Below are positions 1 to 7,813 of a DNA stretch of 31,396 bases, one piece after another. A program made the translations under genes and the position numbers. Origin of the DNA: UBA1723 sp045641625. GTDB lineage: Bacteria; Bacteroidota; Bacteroidia; Bacteroidales; Paludibacteraceae. The DNA is taken from contig JAZUHH010000034.1 of the NCBI GenBank assembly GCA_045641625.1, forward strand, positions 1 through 31,396. Direction: 5' to 3'. Below the pieces are notes generated by a model. The model was given only the letters and a program-made list of their open reading frames with translations. It searched no databases and was not told where the DNA came from. How positions within the stretch are numbered: the first letter of the stretch is position 1; every line of letters begins with the position of its first letter.

Positions 1-1
1 T

Positions 2-118
2 TGCAAGGGTAGCAACGCTCCTGAGTTGTTCGCTCAGCCAGATATCGATGGTGGTTTGATCGGTGGTGCAGCTCTTAAGGCAGCTGACTTCATGCAGATC
101 ATCGAGGCTTGGAAGTAA
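2..118 (+). CDS. tpiA: Triosephosphate isomerase, C-terminal fragment
   Basis: This is the last 38 codons and TAA stop of a gene that begins outside the window. The fragment contains GSNAPELFAQPDIDGGLIGG, which matches the C-terminal phosphate-binding part of triosephosphate isomerase: the NxxEL segment, then DGxLIGGAAL just before the last helix. The enzyme interconverts dihydroxyacetone phosphate and glyceraldehyde 3-phosphate in glycolysis, in the cytoplasm. The catalytic Lys, His and Glu lie in the missing part. A strong terminator hairpin begins 23 bp after the stop, so this is the end of its transcription unit. I am sure of the family. Confidence 0.93.
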   Translation, partial: CKGSNAPELFAQPDIDGGLIGGAALKAADFMQIIEAWK

Positions 119-140
119 TACCAAATTACTTTTAGAATAT

Positions 141-180
141 AAGGTGCGCATTCGTTTCGGGTGCGTACCTTTGTTTGTTT
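141..180 (+). terminator. Rho-independent terminator after tpiA
   Basis: A 10-bp stem (141-150 with 162-171, one G-T pair) and an 11-nt loop are followed by a T-rich tract. It separates tpiA from the ribosomal protein genes. Confidence 0.8.
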
Positions 181-296
181 AACATTGTCTGTTTCTTATT
201 TGTTTCCTAAATATAGTTTTTAAACCTTGCCGATTCCCTTAAGAATAAGAAAAAACCTTGTCCTTGCTTTTGAAATAAAATTTTGGTTAGAAAAGA

Positions 297-401
297 AAGA
301 TGTTTTGAGAAAAAGTTCTGATTCCGTATTATTCTTTGGGTTTTCCTGTCAAGAATAGGTGCTGGACGAAGCCCGCTCGGGCTTATGAAAGAAAACATCT
401 T
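297..401. other. Branched inverted-repeat structure in the tpiA-rplM gap
   Basis: Two perfect 10-base inverted arms (297-306 and 392-401) enclose two smaller hairpins. One has a 7-bp stem (330-336 with 351-357). The other has a 6-bp GC-rich stem with a 4-nt loop (369-374 with 379-384). Together they could fold as a three-way junction. On the minus strand the outer stem runs into a pyrimidine-rich, T-rich stretch, which would suit a terminator. No protein-coding gene is convincing here. It could be a small RNA, a dispersed repeat, or chance pairing in AT-rich DNA. Only the pairing is seen; any function is inference. Confidence 0.4.
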
Positions 402-444
402 CAAAAAATCTTTGCCAAATATTTTTTAGTTATAAAAAAAGTAT

Positions 445-452
445 TAACTTTG
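445..452 (+). promoter_or_regulatory. Bacteroidetes -7 element for rplM-rpsI
   Basis: TAACTTTG matches the TAnnTTTG -7 consensus. No clean TTTG sits at the expected -33 distance, only a T-run at 422-427. Transcription would begin around 459, giving a leader of roughly 90 nt before the rplM start. Confidence 0.55.
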
Positions 453-459
453 CACCTCG

Positions 460-494
460 AATTATTATCCATAAGTTAAGAAACAATAATAATT
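460..494 (+). promoter_or_regulatory. AU-rich hairpin in the rplM leader
   Basis: A perfect 9-bp inverted repeat (460-468 with 486-494) with a 17-nt loop lies at the predicted 5' end of the rplM-rpsI mRNA. Ribosomal protein operons are often controlled by leader structures that bind the encoded protein. I do not recognise this as a known leader family, and the stem is entirely A-U. Confidence 0.35.
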
Positions 495-550
495 GACCGA
501 TTCATTTGCCCGATGGAGAAGTCAGAAGATTAATTAAAAACAAAATTAGA

Positions 551-1006
551 GTGGATACTTTAAGTTACAAAACCATTTCTGCAAACAAGAACACAGTAAA
601 GAAGGACTGGGTTATTGTTGACGCAAAGGATCAGGCGCTTGGTCGTCTAGGTTCTAAAGTGGCTAAGTTGCTTCGTGGTAAGTACAAGCCAAGCTTTACT
701 CCTCACGTAGATTGTGGTGACAACGTTATCATCATCAATGCTGAGAAGGTTAAGCTAACTGGTCAGAAGATGACAGATCGTGTTTATTTGCACTACACAG
801 GTTACCCTGGTGGTCAGAGAGAGACTTCTCCAGCTGAGATGTTGAAGAAGGATCCTATCAAGTTGTACAGAAAGGTTCTAAAGGGTATGCTTCCTAAGAA
901 TCGCCTTGCTGACAAGCTTCTTGGTAATCTTTATGTGTATGTAGGTGAGGAGCATGACAAGCAGGCTCAGCAACCTAAGTTGATCGATTTAAACTCACTT
1001 AAGTAA
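551..1006 (+). CDS. rplM: 50S ribosomal protein L13
   Basis: L13 is an early-assembly protein of the large ribosomal subunit that binds 23S rRNA. The 151-residue product has the family landmarks WVIVDA, LGRL, KVAKLLRGK, HVDCGDNVIIINA, YPGGQ and the GMLPKNRLA segment. I place the start at the GTG at 551 because Bacteroidales L13 begins with the conserved DTLSYKT sequence and is about 151 residues long. An in-frame ATG at 506 would add 15 unconserved residues. No Shine-Dalgarno site is seen, only an A-rich stretch, which is usual for Bacteroidetes. rpsI follows 8 bp downstream, the usual rplM-rpsI operon order. Confidence 0.96.
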   Translation: MDTLSYKTISANKNTVKKDWVIVDAKDQALGRLGSKVAKLLRGKYKPSFTPHVDCGDNVIIINAEKVKLTGQKMTDRVYLHYTGYPGGQRETSPAEMLKKDPIKLYRKVLKGMLPKNRLADKLLGNLYVYVGEEHDKQAQQPKLIDLNSLK

Positions 1007-1014
1007 AAAGATCT

Positions 1015-1401
1015 ATGGCAGTAATAAACGCAATCGGTAGAAGAAAAGCAGCTGTTGCTCGCGTTTACCTTTCAGAGGGTAATGGTTCTATCTCAATTAA
1101 TAAGAAGGAGCTTGCTACATATTTCCCTTCAGGACTTTTGCAGTATGTAGTTCTTCAGCCACTTAATGAGCTTGGTGTAGCAGAGAAGTTTGACGTTAAG
1201 GTTAACCTTGACGGTGGTGGTATCAAGGGACAGGCTGAGGCTCTTCGTCTTGCTATCGCTCGTGCTTTGGTTAAGTTCGACGCTGATAACAAGTCTGCAC
1301 TTAAGGTTAAGGGATTCCTTACTCGTGACGCCCGTGAGGTTGAGCGTAAGAAACCAGGACAGCCTAAGGCACGTCGTAAGTTCCAGTTCAGTAAGCGTTA
1401 A
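1015..1401 (+). CDS. rpsI: 30S ribosomal protein S9
   Basis: S9 is a small-subunit protein whose basic C-terminal tail reaches the P-site tRNA. The 128-residue product begins with GRRKAAVARVYL and contains the GGGIKGQAEALRLAIARAL segment. It ends with the diagnostic tail RKKPGQPKARRKFQFSKR, whose last residues KR contact tRNA in known ribosome structures. It is the second gene of the rplM operon. The 122 bp to rpsB contain no clear terminator, so read-through into rpsB is possible. Confidence 0.97.
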   Translation: MAVINAIGRRKAAVARVYLSEGNGSISINKKELATYFPSGLLQYVVLQPLNELGVAEKFDVKVNLDGGGIKGQAEALRLAIARALVKFDADNKSALKVKGFLTRDAREVERKKPGQPKARRKFQFSKR

Positions 1402-1523
1402 TCTATTGGACTTGTTCCTTTGGATTTTACGTGTTTAGTATCTAAACGGTTTGGATCTCTGTTAATAGTATTTCTGAGCTACCAAGTCGTTGATTTAATT
1501 ACAAGAAAGTAAACGAAAACAAA

Positions 1524-2297
1524 ATGTCAAGAACAAATTTTGATGAGCTTCTTGAGGCAGGATGCCACTTTGGCCACCTTAAGAAGAAATGGAATCCAGC
1601 TATGGCTCCTTACATTTTCATGGAGCGCAATGGTATTCATATTATTGATCTTCACAAGACAGTAGCTAAGATCGACGAGGCTGCTGCTGCTTTGAAGCAG
1701 ATTGCTAAATCGGGCAAGAAAATCCTATTTGTCGCTACTAAGAAGCAGGCAAAGCAGGTTGTAGCTGACAAGGCTACAGAGGTAGGTATGCCATTCATCA
1801 CTGAGCGTTGGGCTGGTGGTATGTTGACTAACTTCCCTACTATTCGTAAGGCAGTTAAGAAGATGGCTACTATCGACAAGAACATTAGCGATGGTACTTT
1901 CGACAATCTTTCTAAGCGTGAGAAGCTTCAGATCTCTCGTCAGAGAGCTAAGCTTGACAAGAACCTTGGTTCTATTGCCGATCTTACTCGTCTTCCTTCA
2001 GCTCTTTTCGTTATCGATGTTTTGAAGGAGCACATCGCTGTTAAGGAGGCTAAGCGTCTAGGTATTCCTGTATTCGGAATCGTAGATACTAACTCAAACC
2101 CTAACGTTGCTGACTTCATGATTCCAGCTAACGATGATGCTACTAAGTCTATCGAGGTTATCCTTAACGCTGTTAATTCAGCTATCAAGGAGGGTCTTGA
2201 CGAGAGAAAGGTAGAGAAGGTTGAGGATGGCGAGGCAGCTGAGGCTAAGCCACGCCGCACTCGCGCTAAGAAGTCAGAGGCTAAGAGCGAGGAGTAA
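1524..2297 (+). CDS. rpsB: 30S ribosomal protein S2
   Basis: S2 is a late-assembly small-subunit protein needed to recruit S1 and to initiate translation. The 257-residue product shows the family start (LLEAGCHFGH, then WNPAMAPYIF), the central WAGGMLTNF signature near residue 95, and LPSALFVIDV followed by EAKRLGIPVFGIVDTN. After about residue 225 it has a charged tail rich in Lys, Arg, Glu and Ala. Such tails vary between Bacteroidetes species and are probably disordered. A terminator hairpin separates it from tsf, the usual neighbour. Codon choice is strongly biased (for example CTT for Leu and CGT for Arg), as in highly expressed genes. Confidence 0.97.
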   Translation: MSRTNFDELLEAGCHFGHLKKKWNPAMAPYIFMERNGIHIIDLHKTVAKIDEAAAALKQIAKSGKKILFVATKKQAKQVVADKATEVGMPFITERWAGGMLTNFPTIRKAVKKMATIDKNISDGTFDNLSKREKLQISRQRAKLDKNLGSIADLTRLPSALFVIDVLKEHIAVKEAKRLGIPVFGIVDTNSNPNVADFMIPANDDATKSIEVILNAVNSAIKEGLDERKVEKVEDGEAAEAKPRRTRAKKSEAKSEE

Positions 2298-2324
2298 TCC
2301 TTTAGGTCTTTGAGATAAAGAAAC

Positions 2325-2373
2325 GAACCTCGAAACGGCTCTTCTTTTGAGGCTGATTCGAGGTTCTTTTTTG
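2325..2373 (+). terminator. Terminator or attenuator between rpsB and tsf
   Basis: A 10-bp perfect stem (2325-2334 with 2357-2366) is followed by a run of T. It lies inside what is normally the rpsB-tsf operon, so it may act as a partial terminator setting the S2 to EF-Ts ratio. Confidence 0.8.
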
Positions 2374-2407
2374 TTTTATTAATCACAAAATTTAAAGAAA
2401 GAAAGTT

Positions 2408-3406
2408 ATGGCAGTTTCAATGTCAGATATAAAGAAGCTTCGTGATCTTACAAATGCTGGTATGATGGATTGTAAGAATGCACTTACAGAGGCTAATGGT
2501 GATATGGACAAGGCTATCGAGCTAATTCGTAAGCGTGGTCAGGCTATAGCAGCCAAGAGAAGCGATCGTGAGGCTTCTGAGGGTTGTGTTCTTGCTGGTG
2601 TAAACGGTGAGTTCGCTGCTATCGTCGCTATCAAGTGCGAGACAGACTTCGTTGCTAAGAACGCTGATTTCATCGCTCTAACTAAGAATATCCTTGACCT
2701 TGCTTTGGCTCAGAAGATCGCTGATAAGGACGCTCTTCTTGCAGCTACAATCGACGGTCGTTCTGTTGCTGACCTTATCGCTGAGCGTTCAGGTGTAACA
2801 GGTGAGAAGATGGAGATGGGTGCTTACGAGGTTGTTAACGGTGCTTCTACTGTATTCTATGTTCACCCAGGTAACAAGCTTGCTACTATCGTTTCATTCA
2901 ACGAGTCAGGTGCTGACGCTGAGGCTGCTCGTGGTGTTGCTATGCACGTAGCTGCTATGGCTCCTGCTGCTCTTGACGAGGCTTCTATTCCTCAGTCAAC
3001 TAAGGACAGCGAGCGCGCTATCGCTATCGAGAAGACTAAGAAGGAGGAGGTTGACCGTGCAGTTGAGATCGCAATCAAGAAGGCAGGTATCAATCCAGCT
3101 CACGTTGACTCTGAGGATCATATCAACTCTAACATGGCTAAGGGCTGGTTGACAGAGGAGCAGGCTAACCAGGCTCGCGAGATTATCGCTAAGGTTGGTG
3201 CTGAGGCTGCTGCTAACATCAATATGGTTAAGGTTGAGAAGATCGTTGACGGTCGTATGTCTAAGTTCTTCAAGGAGTGCACACTTCTAGAGCAGAAGTA
3301 CGAAGGTGGTGGCGATGAGGCTGGCAAGATCTCTGTTAAGGAGTTCATTGCAAAGAAGGGTATTTCTGTAGCTTCATTCAAGAGATTTACACTTAATCAG
3401 GAGTAA
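2408..3406 (+). CDS. tsf: Elongation factor Ts
   Basis: EF-Ts is the guanine nucleotide exchange factor that recycles EF-Tu in the cytoplasm. The 332-residue product has the N-terminal UBA-like domain (IKKLRDLTNAGMMDCKNAL). It also has the core TDFVAKN motif that contacts EF-Tu (around residue 80), HVAAMAP, and the C-terminal EQKY segment. The length is what I expect for Bacteroidales and longer than the roughly 280 residues of E. coli, through insertions in the core. The start is the ATG after an A-rich leader, and a very stable terminator follows the stop. Confidence 0.97.
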   Translation: MAVSMSDIKKLRDLTNAGMMDCKNALTEANGDMDKAIELIRKRGQAIAAKRSDREASEGCVLAGVNGEFAAIVAIKCETDFVAKNADFIALTKNILDLALAQKIADKDALLAATIDGRSVADLIAERSGVTGEKMEMGAYEVVNGASTVFYVHPGNKLATIVSFNESGADAEAARGVAMHVAAMAPAALDEASIPQSTKDSERAIAIEKTKKEEVDRAVEIAIKKAGINPAHVDSEDHINSNMAKGWLTEEQANQAREIIAKVGAEAAANINMVKVEKIVDGRMSKFFKECTLLEQKYEGGGDEAGKISVKEFIAKKGISVASFKRFTLNQE

Positions 3407-3429
3407 TTCTGATTACAGATATGAATTTC

Positions 3430-3470
3430 AAGGCTTCGGGAACTTCTGTTCTCGAAGCCTTTCTTTTTCT
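3430..3470 (+). terminator. Rho-independent terminator after tsf
   Basis: An 8-bp stem (3431-3438 with 3453-3460), extended inward by five further pairs to a 4-nt loop, is followed by T-rich sequence. It is one of the most stable hairpins in the window. Confidence 0.88.
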
Positions 3471-3557
3471 TGCCTTGCTTATGATTTGTATTTTCTGACT
3501 TTATACATTCCCTTTTTCCTGCTACTTGTTTTTTTTGAAAATTCTTGATTGAAATTC

Positions 3558-3588
3558 TTGATAATAACCAATTTTTTTTCGATATTTG
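3558..3588 (+). promoter_or_regulatory. Probable promoter of the amidase-MCE-dnaA group
   Basis: TTG at 3558-3560 and GATATTTG at 3581-3588 are 20 bp apart. They fit the Bacteroidetes -33/-7 pattern with one mismatch in the -7 box. Confidence 0.45.
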
Positions 3589-3636
3589 CATTTGTTTTGA
3601 AAGAATAACAGAGAACTAAATTTACGAGATTAAACA

Positions 3637-4770
3637 ATGACTTGCTTAAAATTATTGAAATTCAATTTGTTAAGGGGTTTGTTGACTACTTGTTTTCTGT
3701 TGCTGTCATTTTGTTTGAATGCAGCGTCTTTCAAAGTCGTTTTGGATGCTGGTCACGGAGGCAAGGACTGCGGAGCTTTGGGCTCCAAGTTGAAGCTCAA
3801 AGAGAAGGATGTGAACCTTTCCGTAGTGCTGATGCTTGGCAAGATGCTGTCTGCGGAGAAGGATATAGAGGTCCTCTATACACGAAAGACTGACGTGTTC
3901 ATTCCTTTGGCTGACCGTCCTGTTGTCGCTAACAAGGCTAATGCTGACTTGTTCGTGTCCATACATTCAAATGCTGCCGAAAACAGAGCAATAAATGGTG
4001 TCGAGACATACACATTGGGCGAAAGCCGAAACGATGTGTCAGTTCGAGAGAATAAGGTTGCCGAACTCGAGGAGAACTACAAGAGCAAGTATAACTTTGA
4101 CGGTTCGGATGAAAATTTTATTCTGAGCAATATGATGCTTGATGCAGGAAGCGGCGGAGAAATGAGCATCAGGCTTGCCCAAATGGTTCAAGGCAGATTT
4201 AGAGCCAATACTGACCGAAGTGACCGAGATGTCCGTCAGGCTAATTTTTGGGTGCTGAAGCATATTTTGATGCCCGGAGTGTTGGTAGAGATAGGTTATG
4301 TCTCTAATGTGCTTGAGGAGGTCTATTTGTCGAAGAAGGTTAATCAGGAACTTCTAGCTAAAAGTATCTTTGAGGCAATAATGCAGTACAAAGATGAACT
4401 TCAACGCAAGAGCCAACCTTTGATAGAGGAGACGACAGCTGTTTCGGATTCTCCAAAGCCCGAAAAGGAAGAAGTCGCTATTGACAAGACTGTAAAGGAC
4501 AATAGTCAGGATGAAGTGTTCTTTAGAATACAGCTTTTTTCGTCAAACAAGCAGTATTCTTCCAATGCGTCGGTCTTCAAGCGCTGTACTCCTGTGTTCG
4601 AAGAGAAGCAGGGAAACCTGTACAAGTACATGTACGGAAAAGAGGCCAAGTTTGCCGATGTGAAAATGCTGAAGCAAAAGGTAGTGTTGGACTTCCCAGA
4701 TGCGTTCATCGTCGTCTATAGAAACGGAGAGAGACTTTCGGGTAAGGAAGCAACACAATATTTTAAGTAG
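3637..4770 (+). CDS. N-acetylmuramoyl-L-alanine amidase (Amidase_3)
   Basis: This zinc enzyme cuts the bond between N-acetylmuramic acid and the stem peptide, for daughter-cell separation or wall turnover in the periplasm. The 377-residue product has a signal peptide (roughly residues 1-29, ending LNAAS). The amidase domain spans about 32-250, with the metal and catalytic residues in view: His in VLDAGHGGKD, Glu in KEKDVNLSV, His in SIHSNAA and Glu in LVEIGYVSN. After a Glu/Lys-rich linker, residues about 290-370 form a second domain (FRIQLFSS, then a closing hydrophobic VVYRNGER). It resembles a SPOR-like peptidoglycan-binding module, but I am unsure. The MCE gene follows 27 bp downstream, a pairing I recall from other Bacteroidales. 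Confidence 0.92.
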   Translation: MTCLKLLKFNLLRGLLTTCFLLLSFCLNAASFKVVLDAGHGGKDCGALGSKLKLKEKDVNLSVVLMLGKMLSAEKDIEVLYTRKTDVFIPLADRPVVANKANADLFVSIHSNAAENRAINGVETYTLGESRNDVSVRENKVAELEENYKSKYNFDGSDENFILSNMMLDAGSGGEMSIRLAQMVQGRFRANTDRSDRDVRQANFWVLKHILMPGVLVEIGYVSNVLEEVYLSKKVNQELLAKSIFEAIMQYKDELQRKSQPLIEETTAVSDSPKPEKEEVAIDKTVKDNSQDEVFFRIQLFSSNKQYSSNASVFKRCTPVFEEKQGNLYKYMYGKEAKFADVKMLKQKVVLDFPDAFIVVYRNGERLSGKEATQYFK

Positions 4771-4797
4771 TAAGAGAAGCAATTATAGATATAAGAG

Positions 4798-5727
4798 ATG
4801 GATTTTAAGTACAAAAAAGAAACTATGATAGGTCTGATGGTTATTGTAACTGTCGCTATTCTATTTTTTGGTATAAATTATTTGAAGGGAATCAACATGA
4901 TGCGCCCTACAAACTACTATTATGCCAAGTTCTCGGACGTTAAAGGTTTGCTTGAGAGTTCGTCCATCACTTCAAGGGGATATGGCGTTGGTCATGTTCA
5001 CGAGATTGACTATAATTATGCTGATCCTACTGACGGAGTCGTTGTCATCCTTCAGCTTGACGACGAGCTGACTATCCCTAAGGGAAGTAAAGTCCTTTTG
5101 AATACAGGTCTTATGGGAGGAGCTAGTCTTGCCCTTGACTTGAATTTTGACGGAAGCGGAAAGTATTACAAGCGCGGAGATACTATCTCATCTCTAATTA
5201 TGCCAGGTATGCTTGATGCTGTAACAGAAGAAGTTATGCCTCGTGTTGCAGAACTTATCCCTCAGTTGGATTCGTTGATTATCTCGCTTCGTGCAGTATC
5301 AGAGAACAAGGCTCTTGTTTCAGCGCTAAACAACTTCAGCGACGCAAGTCTAAGTATAAAGAAGGCTTCCGGAAAGCTTGACGTCATGATGGATAGGGAT
5401 ATTGCTCCCTTCATGCAGGATGCCAAGGCTATCGCGGCTAATATGAACACGATGACAACAAATTTGAGTCAGGTTGACTTTAAGCTGACTTTCAACAAAG
5501 TTAACTCAACGCTTGAGAGTGTAAACGGCTTGACTGATGAGATGCAGAACGGAAAGGGTACAATAAGCTTACTTTTGAAGGATCCTGCATTGTATAATAA
5601 TTTGACTTCTGCAACTAATAACGCAAGCTCGTTGTTGCAGGATTTGGAGAAAAATCCAAAGAGATATGTTCAGTTCTCGTTGATCCAAAGAAAAGAGAAG
5701 AAAGACGACAAGAAAGAGGACAAATAA
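4798..5727 (+). CDS. MCE/MlaD family lipid-transport protein
   Basis: MCE proteins are periplasmic substrate-binding parts of ABC-type systems that move phospholipids between inner and outer membranes. The 309-residue product has one N-terminal membrane anchor (about residues 10-28, MIGLMVIVTVAILFFGI). The MCE domain covers about 38-118 (YYAKFSDVKGLLESSSI, then VLLNTGLMGGASLALDL). A long helical region (about 140-290) is likely to form a coiled coil, followed by a Lys/Asp/Glu-rich tail. No MlaE permease or MlaF ATPase gene is nearby, so partners must be elsewhere. It lies between the amidase (27 bp) and dnaA (43 bp) and is probably co-transcribed with both. Confidence 0.9.
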   Translation: MDFKYKKETMIGLMVIVTVAILFFGINYLKGINMMRPTNYYYAKFSDVKGLLESSSITSRGYGVGHVHEIDYNYADPTDGVVVILQLDDELTIPKGSKVLLNTGLMGGASLALDLNFDGSGKYYKRGDTISSLIMPGMLDAVTEEVMPRVAELIPQLDSLIISLRAVSENKALVSALNNFSDASLSIKKASGKLDVMMDRDIAPFMQDAKAIAANMNTMTTNLSQVDFKLTFNKVNSTLESVNGLTDEMQNGKGTISLLLKDPALYNNLTSATNNASSLLQDLEKNPKRYVQFSLIQRKEKKDDKKEDK

Positions 5728-5770
5728 GGAACATGTTTGTTGAATATAAGAACGAAACTAAGAACACATA

Positions 5771-7162
5771 ATGGCTTTAATTGACGGAAATTTACTAAAA
5801 GAGAAATGGAACGAATGTCTCGCTAGATTTCGAGACATCATTAACCACAAGGAAATTTTTGACAACTGGTTTGTCCCTATCGAGCCTCTTGCTTTCGATG
5901 ACGAGACCAAGGTGTTGGTATTGGGTATCCCTAGTGAAACCTTTGCTACTCGTATTGAAAACGAGTACAAAAATCTCTATAAATTTACGTTGGCCAAAGT
6001 GTTCCAGGGCATAAAGTCCTTGAACTTCAGAATCAGAATTGTAGAAACTCCTGGCAAGAGGGCAGAGATTGAGGTTCCTGCAAGGGAGGTTCCTAATATA
6101 CAGAGCAATTACGATCCTACTCGACGTGCAAGATTCCAGGTTGATCCTCATTTGAGCGAGCAGTTCACTTTCGATTCCTATATTGCCGGTGACTGTAATC
6201 GTGGACCTCGCGCAATCGGTTACAAGATCGCGGAGAATCCTGGTGCCAATTGGAATCCGATGTTCATTTTCGGTCCATCCGGTTTAGGAAAGACTCATCT
6301 GGCTCAAGCCATTGGCTGGAGAGTAAAGCAGTTGAATCCGGACAAGAATGTTCTATACGTTTCGGCAAATCAGTTTATGTTGCAGTACCAGCAGGCTACT
6401 TTGAACAAGTGCATCCCTGATTTCTTGAATTTCTATTCGTCTTTGGATTTCCTAATCGTTGATGATATTCAGGAATTGGAAGGCAAGGAGGGTACACAGT
6501 CTGCGTTCTTTAACATCTTTAACCAGTTGCAGCAGACTGGCCGCCACGTGATTCTTACTTCCGATACATTGCCAAAAGATTTGAAGACTTTGGACAATCG
6601 TATTATTTCCAGATTCCAGTCTGGTTATACAGGAGTTCTTGGAGTACCTGATTTCAACACTAAGGTTGATATCCTTAACACTGAGTTGAACAAGCAGGGT
6701 GTCGAGTTCTCTCAGGACATAGTTGAATATATTGCAAAGAATGTCATCGACAATGTGCGTGTCTTGAAGGGTGTTATTTCAAGTATCTGCGCCAAGTCTA
6801 TCGAGACAGGCGAGCCTATTACATTCGAAACAGCAAGAGAGGTAGTTGACATTATTGTAGGTTCAACTGAGAAGCAGCTTACAATTGATGATATTACCGA
6901 CTGTGTTTGCCGTCACTATAATTTGTCGGTTACTGATATAGCAACCAAGTGCAGGAAAAGGGATGTTGTTACAGCTCGCCAGGTTGCTATGTTCCTTGCA
7001 AGAAAGTACACTACGCGTTCGCTTTCTGATATAGGCAGTTTGATCGGAAATCGTGACCACTCGACAGTTATACATGCCATTCGTGCTGTCAAGGATCTTC
7101 TTTCTACAGACAAGGAATTGTCCAGAAGTTTGGCATCTATTGAACAAGAATTAAAATACTAA
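5771..7162 (+). CDS. dnaA: Chromosomal replication initiator protein DnaA
   Basis: DnaA binds DnaA boxes at oriC, forms a filament when bound to ATP, and opens the origin. The 463-residue product has domain I (about 1-85) and a short linker. The AAA+ domain (about 130-345) has Walker A GPSGLGKTH near residue 168, Walker B FLIVDDIQEL near 232, and the ISRFQSG sensor region. Domain IV contains the DNA-binding signature GNRDHSTVIHA near residue 425. The length is typical. The start ATG follows an A-rich leader. I see no DnaA boxes or origin-like repeats around the gene, so oriC is probably not adjacent. It lies 43 bp after the MCE gene and 5 bp before the next gene. Confidence 0.97.
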   Translation: MALIDGNLLKEKWNECLARFRDIINHKEIFDNWFVPIEPLAFDDETKVLVLGIPSETFATRIENEYKNLYKFTLAKVFQGIKSLNFRIRIVETPGKRAEIEVPAREVPNIQSNYDPTRRARFQVDPHLSEQFTFDSYIAGDCNRGPRAIGYKIAENPGANWNPMFIFGPSGLGKTHLAQAIGWRVKQLNPDKNVLYVSANQFMLQYQQATLNKCIPDFLNFYSSLDFLIVDDIQELEGKEGTQSAFFNIFNQLQQTGRHVILTSDTLPKDLKTLDNRIISRFQSGYTGVLGVPDFNTKVDILNTELNKQGVEFSQDIVEYIAKNVIDNVRVLKGVISSICAKSIETGEPITFETAREVVDIIVGSTEKQLTIDDITDCVCRHYNLSVTDIATKCRKRDVVTARQVAMFLARKYTTRSLSDIGSLIGNRDHSTVIHAIRAVKDLLSTDKELSRSLASIEQELKY

Positions 7163-7167
7163 AAGAT

Positions 7168-7746
7168 ATGATATACACTTTTTCAGTCACTTCTGATGAA
7201 AGCAAGAAATTCTTGCGTGAGATTGAAATAGATTCAGAGGCATTGTTTATTGACTTGAATGACGCTATTCTTGATTCTGTGGGCTACACAAAGGACCAGC
7301 TTACTTCATTTTGGGTTTGTGATGAGTATTGGGAGATGCAGGAGGAAGTTGTAATGTCTGCGGATATGCACATGCGCGCTGACGAAGATACATATACAAT
7401 GGCTGACACTCGATTGAACGAGTTCGTAAAGGAGAAGGGTGACAGAATCCTGTTCGTATATGATACTTTGAACGAGAGATCTTTCTTCATGGAATTGATC
7501 GGAATGAAGAAAGGTGCACTTTCAACTCCAAAATGCTCCAAGTCTGTGGCTGACGCTCCTAAGCAGATGGATATGTTCGACAATATAGGTGACATCGAGT
7601 CAATGATGAAGGATTTGAACAAGAAGTCAAAGTCTTCAGATGACTATGATTCATCATTTTTGGATGACTTCGAGGGTAACTATAACGAAGACGAGCTTGA
7701 GGGATTGTCAACATACGATCAGGACGAGTATTTCGCGGACAGATAA
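7168..7746 (+). CDS. pRiA4b ORF-3-like protein (PRiA4_ORF3 family)
   Basis: This 192-residue cytoplasmic protein begins MIYTFSVTSDESKKFLREIEI and continues with LNDAILDSVGYTKDQLTSFWVCDEYW. That is the pattern of the plasmid pRiA4b ORF-3 family, an alpha/beta domain of unknown function also called an IS1096 passenger TnpR-like domain. Residues from about 125 onward are strongly acidic and Ser/Asp-rich and probably disordered. It begins 5 bp after dnaA and is followed by a terminator, so it is likely co-expressed with dnaA. Despite the family name I see no transposon features. Its biochemical role is unknown. Confidence 0.75.
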   Translation: MIYTFSVTSDESKKFLREIEIDSEALFIDLNDAILDSVGYTKDQLTSFWVCDEYWEMQEEVVMSADMHMRADEDTYTMADTRLNEFVKEKGDRILFVYDTLNERSFFMELIGMKKGALSTPKCSKSVADAPKQMDMFDNIGDIESMMKDLNKKSKSSDDYDSSFLDDFEGNYNEDELEGLSTYDQDEYFADR

Positions 7747-7771
7747 TAGGTTTATGTAATAATATAACAAG

Positions 7772-7799
7772 AGCAACTGACTTAGTTCGGTTGCTTTTT
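7772..7799 (+). terminator. Terminator after the pRiA4b ORF-3-like gene
   Basis: A 6-bp stem (7772-7777 with 7790-7795), with partly paired loop bases, is followed by T5. Confidence 0.65.
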
Positions 7800-7813
7800 G
7801 TGTGTAATGAACA

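Noticed and set aside
207..404. 65-residue minus-strand open frame between tpiA and rplM
   Set aside because: It coincides with the branched inverted repeat, lacks an ATG at its outer start, and its composition is unlike a folded protein. I treat it as a by-product of the repeat.
506..550. ATG at 506 as the start of L13
   Set aside because: It would add 15 residues absent from Bacteroidales L13, which begins at DTLSYKT; GTG at 551 gives the usual length.
5728..5770. oriC next to dnaA
   Set aside because: No TTATCCACA-like boxes, AT-rich 13-mers or repeats are seen in the short gaps around dnaA.
7168..7746. Transposon-derived gene, from the pRiA4b/IS1096 family name
   Set aside because: There are no inverted repeats, target duplications or transposase nearby; the gene is tightly coupled to dnaA and looks like a stable core gene.
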